From JAFDZW01 sp035632315 (GTDB lineage Bacteria; Bacteroidota; Ignavibacteria; Palsa-1295), in assembly GCA_035632315.1 (NCBI GenBank), contig DASQGZ010000034.1, positions 1 through 64,000 on the forward strand: a stretch of DNA of 64,000 nt, given 5' to 3'. Numbering within the stretch: the stretch's first letter is position 1; every line of letters begins with the position of its first letter. Shown here piece after piece: positions 16,479-26,045 of this stretch. The notes below the pieces were generated by a model, which did no database searches, was not told where the DNA came from, and saw only the letters and a list, made by a program, of their open reading frames with translations. A program made the translations under genes and the position numbers.

Positions 16479-17714
16479 TTACGGAATGTCGTATGAACAT
16501 CGTAACTCATTCCTTCGCTGCCACACGGTTTCGTACGGCGATGCTCCGACCCATTTATCTTCACTGGTGTACCCTGCTTTCACTGCTTCGATCTTTTCAA
16601 GCATGAATGACGGCTCTTCGGGAAAGAATGTACCAAGTTCTTTTGCAGAGTAATATGGATGAAGTCCGGCAATCACTGAATATGGGTTCTGAGATCTCAG
16701 CACAAGTGACCATGTTCGCTGTTGGATCGGTTGTGCGATCCCGCTCTCAAGTGAGCCAAGAGCATAATCGCGAGCCATATATGTATATTTATGTATAGAT
16801 TTTACAGCCGGTATTTCATAACGAACTCGTCTGCGTGAACGAACGATCTCAGTACATTCGAACGAATTGTTTCGTTTGTGTGCAATCTCGCGAATGATCT
16901 CCGGAAGAACATACGATGTGGCAGCGACAAATACGATATCAGGAAGAATATGAGTTATAGAGTCTTCAAAAAAATATTCTCCGTACGAGGCAGCTTCTGT
17001 ATTTGACGGCACAAGCGTAGATTCATTTGCGTCACGTGAATGCGCCCCGCAGTAACTTCCCCCAAGATATTTCACGGAATAATTTGCCAGCAGATATTCG
17101 AGCATCATTTCGGATTTACTTCGAATTGCCGAATCGCGGCTGTATTCACTAAGAAGAACGAGTGGTGTAATATAATAATATAAATAACGAGGAGAATCGA
17201 ACTCTGTCATCCCTGTTCGAACAGTTTCATGTATCCAATACAGAAGCCACTCTTTCGATTCTGCGTTGATCTCCTGTGAAGAACGACCCATAAACCATTC
17301 ACTCGCATCGAGAGAATCCCACTCCTCGCTGAAAAGAAATAAAGATCCGTAATACATTAAAAAATGATTTTCCGTATCTCCGCGATATGGGGTAAAATGC
17401 TTCCAACACTCACGGATCTTTTGTTTATAGGATACGGGAAGAATATTTTTACATGAAAAATAGAGTCCGGCACAGCCATACATCCAAAACATATCACCAT
17501 ATTCACGGCCTAATAATGTGTCAAGCTGCCCGTACGCAAGCTTAGGGTTTATTCCTTCGAGTAGCTTTGCCGTCACTGCCGAAAATGTCGGGTGATATTC
17601 TGTCTGCGCGATCTTTTCGATAACCTCAAATTTAATTGCGTCAGACTGCGCATACGAAGTCTTGCATAATATAATACAAATAGTAAATATAATGATATAT
17701 TTAAATGGAGTCAT
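16479..17714 (-). CDS. secreted helical (toroid-like) protein, truncated by an in-frame stop
   Basis: The 411-residue product has a signal peptide (MTPFKYIIIFTICIILCKTSYAQ). The remainder is helix-rich with aromatic repeats; GDTENHFLMYYGSLFLFSE near 113-131 resembles the conserved motif of alpha/alpha-toroid enzymes such as heparinase-like polysaccharide lyases, but I cannot name the family. The frame ends at TAA, then continues as the segment listed separately. Its start overlaps the stop of the Asp-box gene (TAATG). Context is a symporter, a glycosidase and an Asp-box protein, so handling of a carbohydrate polymer outside the membrane is a reasonable inference. Whether the short form is functional is unknown. 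Confidence 0.7.
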   Translation of the reverse strand: MTPFKYIIIFTICIILCKTSYAQSDAIKFEVIEKIAQTEYHPTFSAVTAKLLEGINPKLAYGQLDTLLGREYGDMFWMYGCAGLYFSCKNILPVSYKQKIRECWKHFTPYRGDTENHFLMYYGSLFLFSEEWDSLDASEWFMGRSSQEINAESKEWLLYWIHETVRTGMTEFDSPRYLYYYITPLVLLSEYSRDSAIRSKSEMMLEYLLANYSVKYLGGSYCGAHSRDANESTLVPSNTEAASYGEYFFEDSITHILPDIVFVAATSYVLPEIIREIAHKRNNSFECTEIVRSRRRVRYEIPAVKSIHKYTYMARDYALGSLESGIAQPIQQRTWSLVLRSQNPYSVIAGLHPYYSAKELGTFFPEEPSFMLEKIEAVKAGYTSEDKWVGASPYETVWQRRNELRCSYDIP

Positions 17715-18589
17715 TATTTAACGGTGGCTGATCTGATCGACCACAACTGAAGCGAGTCCAGGCCTGAACGAAGGAAAAAACGTTTGCTTCCATAGAGATC
17801 GCAGACCCAAACCCCGCCTGAAAGAGAGACTGCATACATTTTATTTCCGATAGTGATCATCGAATGGATATTTCTTGGAGATCCTGTTATTAAATGCAGG
17901 ACACGACTGCTGTCATACTCATATATACCCCTCTCCCCGCTGATAAAGATATTCGAGTCGGAATATGCAACACTCCACAACGGGCCCCGCTGTGAGTACT
18001 GACGAACAACCTGCTTCCCATTTGCAAACAAACCTCCGTCATTCGTAAGAACTAATTGCGTCTCATTATTCAGAACATCGGCAACTATATTTGGTACCAC
18101 ACGATGATCCCGGTCATAATATAAATGAGATTGAAATTCTCTGGGGCCCGACTCACTCCAATGTTCTCCTCGATCAGTGCTTGACCACATGCCTGTCGAA
18201 GTTGCAATGGATATTTTTTCCGGATCTGCTTGATCGATCGCAACGTCCATTACCTCAGCAACTTTCCAATCGGTGAGCATTCGCCAATGAGCGCCTGCAT
18301 CAGTTGAACGCATACAGCCATTTCCACAGCCGAGATAGAGCGTTCTGCCAAAACTCGAATCGACAACTGCAACAGAGTAACATTTCACATGGCTCCATCC
18401 GACATGTTTCCAGGTCGAGCCGCTATCGTCACTCGTCCAAAGTCCGGCTCCGGTCGAACTGCCGCCCATAAATGCAGAGGGATCATCGTTTGCAAGGGCA
18501 CAGGTATATAAACGCAGGTGATTCTGGGCAGACAAATTTGATGCCCATAAAAAGAGACTACAGACAAAGAGTAGAATTACAATTCGCAT
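17714..18589 (-). CDS. secreted Asp-box beta-propeller protein (BNR/YCF48-like)
   Basis: The 291-residue precursor has a signal peptide ending near SNLSAQ. The mature protein carries Asp boxes S-x-D-x-G-x-x-W: SDDSGSTW (about 52), STDAGAHW (about 96) and STDRGEHW (about 140), the hairpin-tip motif of sialidase-like and YCF48-like propellers. No sialidase arginine triad is evident, so a binding role is likelier than hydrolysis. The last codon overlaps the start of the next gene (TAATG) and the first 13 bases overlap the glycosidase gene, so the four genes are translated as one block. Confidence 0.78.
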   Translation of the reverse strand: MRIVILLFVCSLFLWASNLSAQNHLRLYTCALANDDPSAFMGGSSTGAGLWTSDDSGSTWKHVGWSHVKCYSVAVVDSSFGRTLYLGCGNGCMRSTDAGAHWRMLTDWKVAEVMDVAIDQADPEKISIATSTGMWSSTDRGEHWSESGPREFQSHLYYDRDHRVVPNIVADVLNNETQLVLTNDGGLFANGKQVVRQYSQRGPLWSVAYSDSNIFISGERGIYEYDSSRVLHLITGSPRNIHSMITIGNKMYAVSLSGGVWVCDLYGSKRFFLRSGLDSLQLWSIRSATVK

Positions 18590-20580
18590 TCGATGTATCC
18601 ATCCCGAAAGCGGATTTTTGCAGAAAGACCGTTAACTTTTGGAGTGTATGTCAAAATGTTATTTTCGAGTTTTGCGCCAAGCATATCCCGTACAACAAGA
18701 ATAATAAATTCCGCCCACGACCATGGTAGAATCCCGATCGGTGGTAACGGCGGTGTAGGTCGCGAACCGTAAAATTCAAAGAACGACCCCGAGGCTCCTG
18801 CCTTATTAATAAGCCACTCCATCGCCTTATCAAACCAAACCCTCTCATTAAATTGTAATGCACACTGAGCAAATAAAATTGTGGCAAGCGACCATGGTCC
18901 CGGTGAATCAGGCTCGCCCGAAATATCATAACGGCCAAGTCCGCCGCCGTCCCATGCTTGTGACCACAGCGCTGTGATGTCTGCAAACGTATCTTTTGCT
19001 ATACTGCTATTCCGGTCGATCACACCGAAGAGTACCGGAAAGAGTTGCGTAATATCAGGCTCAAGCTTGTGGACTCCTTTTCCTGATAATGGCATTGTTT
19101 TCGGAACGAACCTGGAAAAAAAGTCCTCGGCTTCTTTTTTCGTGTTAAGACGAATCTCTGTTTGCACACGTCCATCAACAAGAATTCTCTTTCGAATTTT
19201 CCCTTCGCGAATGAACAAGTGGGTCGGGTGAGAAAGAAATGCTGTTCTCATTTTCTGTGCTGCATCGTGCCATTTCAGGGCTTTCTGTTGCTTCCCTAAA
19301 CGATCTGCAATGACCGATGCCGACTCCAGTCCGCAGATCGCAACTGTTTGATGAACTATGTCGTAACCCGATTCAATGCCCATTGCTGCCATGCGTTCCC
19401 AAATATCGCGCGATGATTTGAGTAGATTTGTGTTCGAATCAAAAAATTCCGAATGCAATAGATAGTCTGCAACTCTTTCGATGGGGTCCGAATAATCGTT
19501 GAAGAATTTTTCATCTGCCGTCCAGTCGAGATATGTTCGAAGGGCCATGAGGACAAATCCGTTCGAGTCAAGCTCGGCATCTCGTCCGCCTCGAAAACGA
19601 CTCGCTTCGGCGATCATCCCCACGTTACTTGTCAAGCGTGTGAGTATGTTCTTCAGTACAGCCCTTGCACGATCGAATTGCCCCGAATAAACAAGTCCTT
19701 CAGCTACCCGTGAAGCGTCTCTCCCCCACTGCATTCCATACTGCCAGATGCCGGAATCGAATCTTCCGTCATCTGATACCACCGCTCGAAGTCCGTATTT
19801 CGCAGCGTCAAATAGTTTTGCGATCGGCTCTGATATATTATTACTCGAAACTATATTTGATGATGTATTCCAATATTTTTGTTCGTCTGTGAATTCACTT
19901 GCGAGATCGATACTGACATCTGTTAATTGATGATTAACAATATAGATAAATTGGGACTCAGTATTATCACCTTGGATTCCCTCAGGAGTAAGGGTAATAA
20001 ATCTCTCATTGGTTGTTACTGTCGGAGAACCGGTAATGACGATCGCTCCGTGTCCGGAAGCAACGAGCGATCTGTCGGAAGCGTAAAATGAAGAATATAA
20101 TACAGGGTTTGCGTACAATCCCGTTTCGATCTGAATATCTCGTTTGCCGGCATTATAAACATTTACCCATCTGATAAGATGATCAGCACCGTCCGGCACA
20201 TAAAAACTTTCCCAGACGTCGCAATTGCCTGCGTGCCAATGTGCAAGAATGGTCGGAACTCCCTCATATTCAGACCACTCAACTGTCAAGTCATCGTGTG
20301 TAGGCCTGTGGCGTATACCTTCGATCGTGACCGTCAGCATCGTACGTTCTAAGCCATACTCAGGGTGGAAAAGATAGCTTCCCCATTTACGGGTAAAATG
20401 CATCGGTTCTTGCAAAATAATACCGAGCGGCGTTGCGTCTAGGTTTCTGCTCCATTGAATACACGCCGTGATTTTGCCGGAGCCGAGAAAAAAGTAATCG
20501 GTGTCGGCAAGCATCGTTTGGTGATCGGGATGTAGTGATTGAAGATTATTCACGACAAGCAAAGTTACGTCACGAGCCAA
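18577..20580 (-). CDS. cytosolic six-hairpin glycosidase-like protein
   Basis: This 667-residue protein lacks a signal peptide. Residues about 1-250 are beta-rich and about 260-620 form an (alpha/alpha)6 pattern with W-x-R-D (YGMQWGRDASRVAEGLV) near 297 and a C-terminal WSQAWDGGGLGRYDISGEPDSPGPWSL segment, like glucoamylase-type (GH15) and related glycogen-debranching or rhamnosidase-like enzymes. The exact family is not clear. Starts are uncertain: TTG at 20580 overlaps the symporter gene by 11 bases; GTG at 20553 and ATG at 20514 are alternatives. It probably acts on a sugar brought in by the symporter encoded just upstream. Confidence 0.75.
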   Translation of the reverse strand: MARDVTLLVVNNLQSLHPDHQTMLADTDYFFLGSGKITACIQWSRNLDATPLGIILQEPMHFTRKWGSYLFHPEYGLERTMLTVTIEGIRHRPTHDDLTVEWSEYEGVPTILAHWHAGNCDVWESFYVPDGADHLIRWVNVYNAGKRDIQIETGLYANPVLYSSFYASDRSLVASGHGAIVITGSPTVTTNERFITLTPEGIQGDNTESQFIYIVNHQLTDVSIDLASEFTDEQKYWNTSSNIVSSNNISEPIAKLFDAAKYGLRAVVSDDGRFDSGIWQYGMQWGRDASRVAEGLVYSGQFDRARAVLKNILTRLTSNVGMIAEASRFRGGRDAELDSNGFVLMALRTYLDWTADEKFFNDYSDPIERVADYLLHSEFFDSNTNLLKSSRDIWERMAAMGIESGYDIVHQTVAICGLESASVIADRLGKQQKALKWHDAAQKMRTAFLSHPTHLFIREGKIRKRILVDGRVQTEIRLNTKKEAEDFFSRFVPKTMPLSGKGVHKLEPDITQLFPVLFGVIDRNSSIAKDTFADITALWSQAWDGGGLGRYDISGEPDSPGPWSLATILFAQCALQFNERVWFDKAMEWLINKAGASGSFFEFYGSRPTPPLPPIGILPWSWAEFIILVVRDMLGAKLENNILTYTPKVNGLSAKIRFRDGYIECEL

Positions 20581-22675
20581 TGCTCATAATCCAAATATAT
20601 AGTAAAACGATTACCCCCACACCAACCCAAGAGAGCAGGAATCCAAGAATGTCACTTCGTGTCGGTTTCCAGAATTCCCAATTTGTATGCGGAAATAATT
20701 TATTTTTCTCGATGAGCGTCGGATCGTTCACACGGCGCAGAACTTCAGCATCATCTACTGCCCTGTCTGCAACGGATGGCGTATGCACTCGAGCATAAAA
20801 CTCTCGCAGTACTCGTTGCGAATTTGGCTTTGTCAACAGACTCACCAGAAAAAGTATGACGAACGGGAAAATAATATCGAATGCAAACGAGGCAGTGTCG
20901 AGCCCTGCTTTCGAATAATTCGTAAAGTCAAATCCGACGAGCGACAGAAGCCAAAGCTCCGCTTTGAATGTGCCGATACCGATGTGTTTTGAATTCTGAT
21001 CTGCCGGGTCAGTCGCTTCTATTTTTTCGAAAAAGATCGGAGTAGAAGCAACATCAATATGTTTCGTAATTTTCTCACCCAGTGAATGGGCCGCACCGTT
21101 TGCAACATCCGATTCTTTTGCACGAACAGTCGCAACTTCTGTTTTCGAATGAGTCGATCGAAGGAGCGACGGGTCGGTTCGAATTGACGTGATCGCAGGC
21201 ATAAGCGTCGGCATAATAACGGTCACAAAGATCGAAAGACACATCTGAAGCACGACTGCTTTCGTCGTAAGCCGACGCCAAAAATAGACAAGCCAGAGCG
21301 ACGGACCGATCACCGTACCGATCGCAAGCACATATTTAAATACGACAAAAATATCATCGACCACATACGCGAACGCAATACCTCCGAGAAGTACGAGAAA
21401 GATAACGATGCGGCCGGCGAGCAATTGAGTTTTCTCGGAAGTACCCGGACGCAACGGAAGTAAAATATTTTTTGTGAAAGCCGCAGACCATTCGAGACTC
21501 GATCCCGCTTTCGATGACATATTGGCTGCAAGAACACTCGCGATCATCAGCCCGACAAAGCCGACACCAAGCAGATCGTTCGTCATCGTGCCCCAAATGA
21601 ATGTCGCATCGGAAAGTGTACCTCCATAGAGTGCCAGTGCGATCATACCGGTGAGCGCCCAACCAATGATAAGCAGGCGCTTTGCAAATGCCCCGCTGAC
21701 CATTCCGATTCGCGCTGACGAATCGTCTTTTGCAGAACCTCCGACAGTGAAGTTGCGCGGTGCAAGACCGATAAGATTCACCAGTACCATCGTCAGAACA
21801 AAATACCACGTATAATTACTGCCCGCTCCGCTGCCGAAGAGATCGAACAGTGCATCCGGTACTTTCCGATGCAATCCCTCAAATCCTCCGAGGACGTGAA
21901 GTCCGACCGGTATCAGTGCTGTTGAAAGAAAGAAGATCATAATGCCTTGCAACACATCCGTAAATGCTGCAGCAAATAAACCGCCCATAATGACATACGC
22001 CGCCGTAATACATCCGTAAATCAGATAGAAAGTAGTCAGATCTAGGTATGAAATACTGGAAACGATCTCTCCCCGATTCGATAATTCATGAAGATAGTTC
22101 AACCTCGATAGTGACTGAGCATTGAGTGAACTGTGCGATTGCGTCTCTTCGAGCGTTTTCATTTCCGAAAACATCACAACCTTCTGCCGCTCCTCGAGCG
22201 TACATTCATTCGCCGGTTTTATCATTACCGCTTGCATTGTTTTGCCCGTGATTAGATACCCGAGCGAAGAACCATAGATAGCTGATAGTAAGAGATACAC
22301 AGCAAAGAGTCCCGACAAAAATTTCGATTCGAACCGATGTTCATAGATATCGCCTGGACCGACATAGCGCGCCCTTCGCTGCAAGACGGCGCTAAACCAA
22401 TAGAAAGGCGTAATGAAGAGCACAAGATTCTGAAACCATACGCCGGAAAGACCTTGACGGTAAATTTCGCGTGTGACCCCGGCAGCCTGATCGGCGCTGA
22501 CCATATTGCCAAAATTCAAGAACGTGGTCAGCACTTTGCCAAAACTTCGCCCTCCTTGAAAGAAATCGCTTGTGGACCTAATGCGGCGCTGTGTTCGCCG
22601 CCCGATATAGATAAGTACTGCAACGTAGAGCAGAATGATCGCCCAATCAAGAATATGCAGGCCCCAAATCCTCAC
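20570..22675 (-). CDS. sodium:solute symporter (SSS family)
   Basis: The 701-residue protein has about 13 to 14 membrane segments, beginning with IILLYVAVLIYIGRR, and contains the SSS motif region around GGLFAAAFTDVLQGIMIFF near 230-250. Such proteins import sugars, amino acids or other solutes with sodium. It is longer than usual owing to a hydrophilic insert between about 460 and 560 (DPSLLRSTHSK... to ...QNSKHIGIG). It begins at a GTG at 22675. It heads the operon with the glycosidase (overlap 11 bases) and the two secreted proteins, so an oligosaccharide or sugar is the likely substrate. Confidence 0.85.
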   Translation of the reverse strand: MRIWGLHILDWAIILLYVAVLIYIGRRTQRRIRSTSDFFQGGRSFGKVLTTFLNFGNMVSADQAAGVTREIYRQGLSGVWFQNLVLFITPFYWFSAVLQRRARYVGPGDIYEHRFESKFLSGLFAVYLLLSAIYGSSLGYLITGKTMQAVMIKPANECTLEERQKVVMFSEMKTLEETQSHSSLNAQSLSRLNYLHELSNRGEIVSSISYLDLTTFYLIYGCITAAYVIMGGLFAAAFTDVLQGIMIFFLSTALIPVGLHVLGGFEGLHRKVPDALFDLFGSGAGSNYTWYFVLTMVLVNLIGLAPRNFTVGGSAKDDSSARIGMVSGAFAKRLLIIGWALTGMIALALYGGTLSDATFIWGTMTNDLLGVGFVGLMIASVLAANMSSKAGSSLEWSAAFTKNILLPLRPGTSEKTQLLAGRIVIFLVLLGGIAFAYVVDDIFVVFKYVLAIGTVIGPSLWLVYFWRRLTTKAVVLQMCLSIFVTVIMPTLMPAITSIRTDPSLLRSTHSKTEVATVRAKESDVANGAAHSLGEKITKHIDVASTPIFFEKIEATDPADQNSKHIGIGTFKAELWLLSLVGFDFTNYSKAGLDTASFAFDIIFPFVILFLVSLLTKPNSQRVLREFYARVHTPSVADRAVDDAEVLRRVNDPTLIEKNKLFPHTNWEFWKPTRSDILGFLLSWVGVGVIVLLYIWIMSIGS

Positions 22676-22769
22676 GTTCAGTAGTGTTTATGCGATATTT
22701 GTAATGAATATCATTTGAATTGGAATTCTCTATCGAACGAGAAAGTTTCTGTTGATGAAAGGTAATGAT

Positions 22770-24140
22770 ATGAATTACGACGAAACCAACGATACAATGT
22801 GGTCCGGCTCGCGCGATCTGATCGGCTCAGGAATGCCGCTTGAAAAATATAATTTCCCGAAAGACCCCCGCCAGATCGGCGGAGCGTATAGTGTCGAGGA
22901 GAATGCAAAATTGCTCCTGCGCTATTTCTATTTCGAACGATTGTTGCTCCGATCGCTCGCCGGGTGGTCAATGGGTACGCCGGAATTCGAAGTAAAAGTA
23001 GAATACGGGCGCCACCTCTATTATCATTCGGAAGCGGCGATGGCATTTCGTACTCGGCTTTCGGAATTACGTTTCAATCCGGAAACAGCCGATCATTATA
23101 CGAATCAAGAGATCGAGTCGTTCTTTGCCGAACTCGTTCACGCCGAATCTCCTGCCCATTTTCTTGCTGGCGTGTACGGCGTGCTTGTACCGAATCTTAT
23201 CAATACGTATCAGGAACACATGTCCTCGACCGATCAAGTCGCCGATGCTCCGACTGTTCGCATTTTCAAGCATATTCTTGCCGATTATACCGAAATGTAT
23301 CTTTGGGGCAAAGAAGCGATCGAAGCATATATAAATGGAGGGTATGACGGAGCGAATATCGTCTTTTCCCAGATGCATATCGAGCAGATGCTCAGTTCGA
23401 TCGGAGGGGTCTCCGGAAAAAAAGAGCGTTCCGTTACCCCGACAAATCTCCGCAGCGCTGGCAAAGGGATCTTCGAACGGTCATTCGTTGCCACACGCGA
23501 TCCTCGTTTCACAACGTTCGAGCATACATACGATTACCGCAAAGCTGACGAAGGAAAGATCGAATACGACTCAGAATATGAAGAGGCACAGCTTGACCTC
23601 ATTCGTTCTCAGCGCGATGAACTCGATGCGATCGAGACGTTCAGCAATGTTCTTTACGAAATACGAGATGTGCCGTTCGGTTTCGATTACGATCTGGCAA
23701 GAATCATTTATGATGAGTGCCGTCATACCGAACTCGGGTATAAAGCATTAATCGAGAAGGGGTTTGACCCATTCGACCTTGCTAATCGGCTACTCGGTAT
23801 CAAAGTGCGTACGAAACTGCCTCCTGAGTATTCGCTGGCTGAGATCAATTTGTTCGGCGAAGCAAATATTGTGCAGGAGGTTGCAAAACAATCAAAAGCC
23901 GGTTATAAGAAAAAAGATATTTCCGGAATGCTTTTTGATTACGTCAATGCCGACGAGCGAACACACATCCAAAAAGGCACGCGTTGGCTAACCTATCTTT
24001 TCAAGACCGACTCCATTACGGAGATCGAACAAAAGACGAAAGAAATAGCGATCGAACGGTTACTCGAACTTGGGATCATCGATCATGAAGTGGCGCTGAC
24101 AATATCGCATAAAGAGCTGGCAAAAATTATCGGCGAGTAA
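22770..24140 (+). CDS. DUF455-family ferritin-like protein
   Basis: The protein (456 residues from this start) has two well-separated helix motifs expected for a diiron ferritin-like fold: FFAELVHAESPAHFL near residue 120 and the pair YDECRHTELGYKAL near 320 and YVNADERTHIQKGTRWL near 390. They supply Glu and His metal ligands. DUF455 members are related to tRNA-hydroxylating MiaE-like enzymes, but the function of this one is unknown. I chose ATG 22770 because AAAGG lies seven bases before it; ATG 22755 or TTG 22752 would add a few residues. A perfect hairpin terminator follows. Confidence 0.75.
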   Translation: MNYDETNDTMWSGSRDLIGSGMPLEKYNFPKDPRQIGGAYSVEENAKLLLRYFYFERLLLRSLAGWSMGTPEFEVKVEYGRHLYYHSEAAMAFRTRLSELRFNPETADHYTNQEIESFFAELVHAESPAHFLAGVYGVLVPNLINTYQEHMSSTDQVADAPTVRIFKHILADYTEMYLWGKEAIEAYINGGYDGANIVFSQMHIEQMLSSIGGVSGKKERSVTPTNLRSAGKGIFERSFVATRDPRFTTFEHTYDYRKADEGKIEYDSEYEEAQLDLIRSQRDELDAIETFSNVLYEIRDVPFGFDYDLARIIYDECRHTELGYKALIEKGFDPFDLANRLLGIKVRTKLPPEYSLAEINLFGEANIVQEVAKQSKAGYKKKDISGMLFDYVNADERTHIQKGTRWLTYLFKTDSITEIEQKTKEIAIERLLELGIIDHEVALTISHKELAKIIGE

Positions 24141-24141
24141 T

Positions 24142-24170
24142 TAAAAAGGCGGCTGTGAGCCGCCTTTTTA
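24142..24170. terminator. bidirectional terminator between DUF455 gene and coxA
   Basis: TAAAAAGGCGGC at 24142-24153 and GCCGCCTTTTTA at 24159-24170 make a perfect 12-pair hairpin with U tracts on both strands, between two convergent genes. Confidence 0.88.
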
Positions 24171-24176
24171 ATAAGC

Positions 24177-26024
24177 TTAGTGTGTATGTGCCGCTTCGCT
24201 TGACGGTCCCCAACCCGGCGGAGGCATATTCTGCGGGTAGTAATCCATTCCCTCAGGCGCATCGGGCGAACTATATTCGTATGGACCACGGAATACGCGC
24301 GGCTGTTCGGCAAAATTGCCGTGCGGGATCGGATAGGTCAACGTCCATTCGAGCGTGTTTGCATGCCACGGATTCGTCGGGGCTTTCTTCCCTCTGAAAA
24401 TACTATAGATCAGATTGAAGAGAAAGATTAATACCGAGAACCCGAGTATAAATGCGCACACCGACATAAATGCATTCAGCGGCTGTAAGTGTGCCAAATG
24501 CGCGTATTGCGTGTAATCGTAAATACGGCGCATCATCCCGTTAATGCCAAGAATATGCATCGGGAAAAAGACTCCGTTGAATGATAAGAATAACAGCCAG
24601 AAGTGGATCTTTCCTAGTGTTTCGTTCATCATCCGCCCGAACATCTTCGGAAACCAGTAATAAATACCGGCAAAGATCGACATGATCGACCCTCCAAAGA
24701 GTACATAGTGGATATGACCGACAATGAAATATGTGTCATGGATAAAAATATCGACAGGTGTTGACGCCATAAAGATACCGGAAAGACCTCCGATCACGAA
24801 CATCGACACAAACCCGACAGCGAACATAAACGCCGTCGTGAATTTGATATTCGCCCCCCATAGCGTGCCAAGCCAATTGAATGTCTTAATGGCGGACGGG
24901 ACTGCGATCACCATCGTCGAGATCATAAATGTCGTGCCGAGCAGCGGATTCATTCCGGACTGGAACATATGATGACCCCAGACGATAAATCCGAGAAAAG
25001 CAATGCCGGCGATCGCAAGTACCATTGCTTTATACCCGAAGATCGGTTTACGGGCAAACACAGAAATTATTTCCGAGGCAAGCCCCATCGCAGGTAAGAT
25101 CATAATATATACTTCAGGATGTCCGAAGAACCAGAAGAGATGCTGCCAAAGCAATACCTGCCCGCCGCCGGCATGACCGGTGATCGGAGAACCGGCTACA
25201 AGCAATCCGTGCGGAATGAAGAAGCTCGTACCGATCGTGCGATCGAAGAGCAACAGTACCAGTGCTGCGGCAAGAACCGGAACAGCAAGTAACAGCAAGA
25301 TCGCTGTAATAAAGATCGCCCAGATCGGAAGCGGCATACGAAACCACGACATTCCCGGTGCGCGCATATTGACGACCGTCGTAATGTAATTGATCGCTCC
25401 CATCAGCGAAGCACAGCCAGAAAATAGCAAGCTGATCAGCCAAAGATTTTGCCCCCACGTTACACCGGAAAGCTCAGGAACAGCCGAAAGCGTCGGATAG
25501 CTTGTCCAACCACCGCCTGCCGCTCCGCCCGGTACTAAAAATGCGCTCATCATCACGAGGCCGGCAAGCAGAGCAAGCCAGAACGATGCCATATTCAGTT
25601 TCGGGAAGGCCATATCACCCGCCCCAAGTTGCAACGGTATCAAGAAATTCGCAAATGTGCCCATTAAAAATGGCATCACTGCAAAAAAGATCATGAATGT
25701 TGCGTGCATTGTGAACGCGGAATTGTAGAATTCAGGAAGAATAATACCGCCGGCGATCATTTTCTCACCGAAGATCAATGAGAAAAACTTTGCCATGATC
25801 GTATAAAACCAACCTTGATGATCAGGCCATCCAAGCTGCAAGCGAACGACAAGAGCAAGCAAACCGCCGACAAGCAGGAAGAAGCAGCTTGTAAATAAGA
25901 ACTGAATACCGATCGTTTTATGATCGGTCGAGAAGATGTATTTTCTCCAGAAACTGAGTTCGTGATGCTCGTGAGCATGGGCTCCGGCAATTTTTATTTC
26001 TTTTGGTAGTACGATCGTTGACAT
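24177..26024 (-). CDS. coxA: cytochrome c oxidase subunit I, A1-type
   Basis: The 615-residue protein has about 12 to 14 membrane segments. The haem-copper signature is plain: WQHLFWFFGHPEVYIMI (copper B His, the glutamate of the D channel and the tyrosine of the His-Tyr crosslink), GHIHYVLFGG with the haem histidines, and a D-channel entrance region ANFLIPLQLGAGDMAFPKLN. The glutamate in GHPEVY marks the A1 class. With subunit II it reduces oxygen to water and pumps protons. It follows coxB by 21 bases and ends at a terminator, so subunits III and IV are elsewhere. Confidence 0.95.
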   Translation of the reverse strand: MSTIVLPKEIKIAGAHAHEHHELSFWRKYIFSTDHKTIGIQFLFTSCFFLLVGGLLALVVRLQLGWPDHQGWFYTIMAKFFSLIFGEKMIAGGIILPEFYNSAFTMHATFMIFFAVMPFLMGTFANFLIPLQLGAGDMAFPKLNMASFWLALLAGLVMMSAFLVPGGAAGGGWTSYPTLSAVPELSGVTWGQNLWLISLLFSGCASLMGAINYITTVVNMRAPGMSWFRMPLPIWAIFITAILLLLAVPVLAAALVLLLFDRTIGTSFFIPHGLLVAGSPITGHAGGGQVLLWQHLFWFFGHPEVYIMILPAMGLASEIISVFARKPIFGYKAMVLAIAGIAFLGFIVWGHHMFQSGMNPLLGTTFMISTMVIAVPSAIKTFNWLGTLWGANIKFTTAFMFAVGFVSMFVIGGLSGIFMASTPVDIFIHDTYFIVGHIHYVLFGGSIMSIFAGIYYWFPKMFGRMMNETLGKIHFWLLFLSFNGVFFPMHILGINGMMRRIYDYTQYAHLAHLQPLNAFMSVCAFILGFSVLIFLFNLIYSIFRGKKAPTNPWHANTLEWTLTYPIPHGNFAEQPRVFRGPYEYSSPDAPEGMDYYPQNMPPPGWGPSSEAAHTH

Positions 26025-26045
26025 ACGTTATCCTCTCTTACAATC

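Noticed and set aside
16479..16481. TAA read as a programmed recoding site (selenocysteine or pyrrolysine)
   Set aside because: These codons are TGA and TAG; TAA recoding is not known in bacteria. A nonsense change or a sequencing error is simpler.
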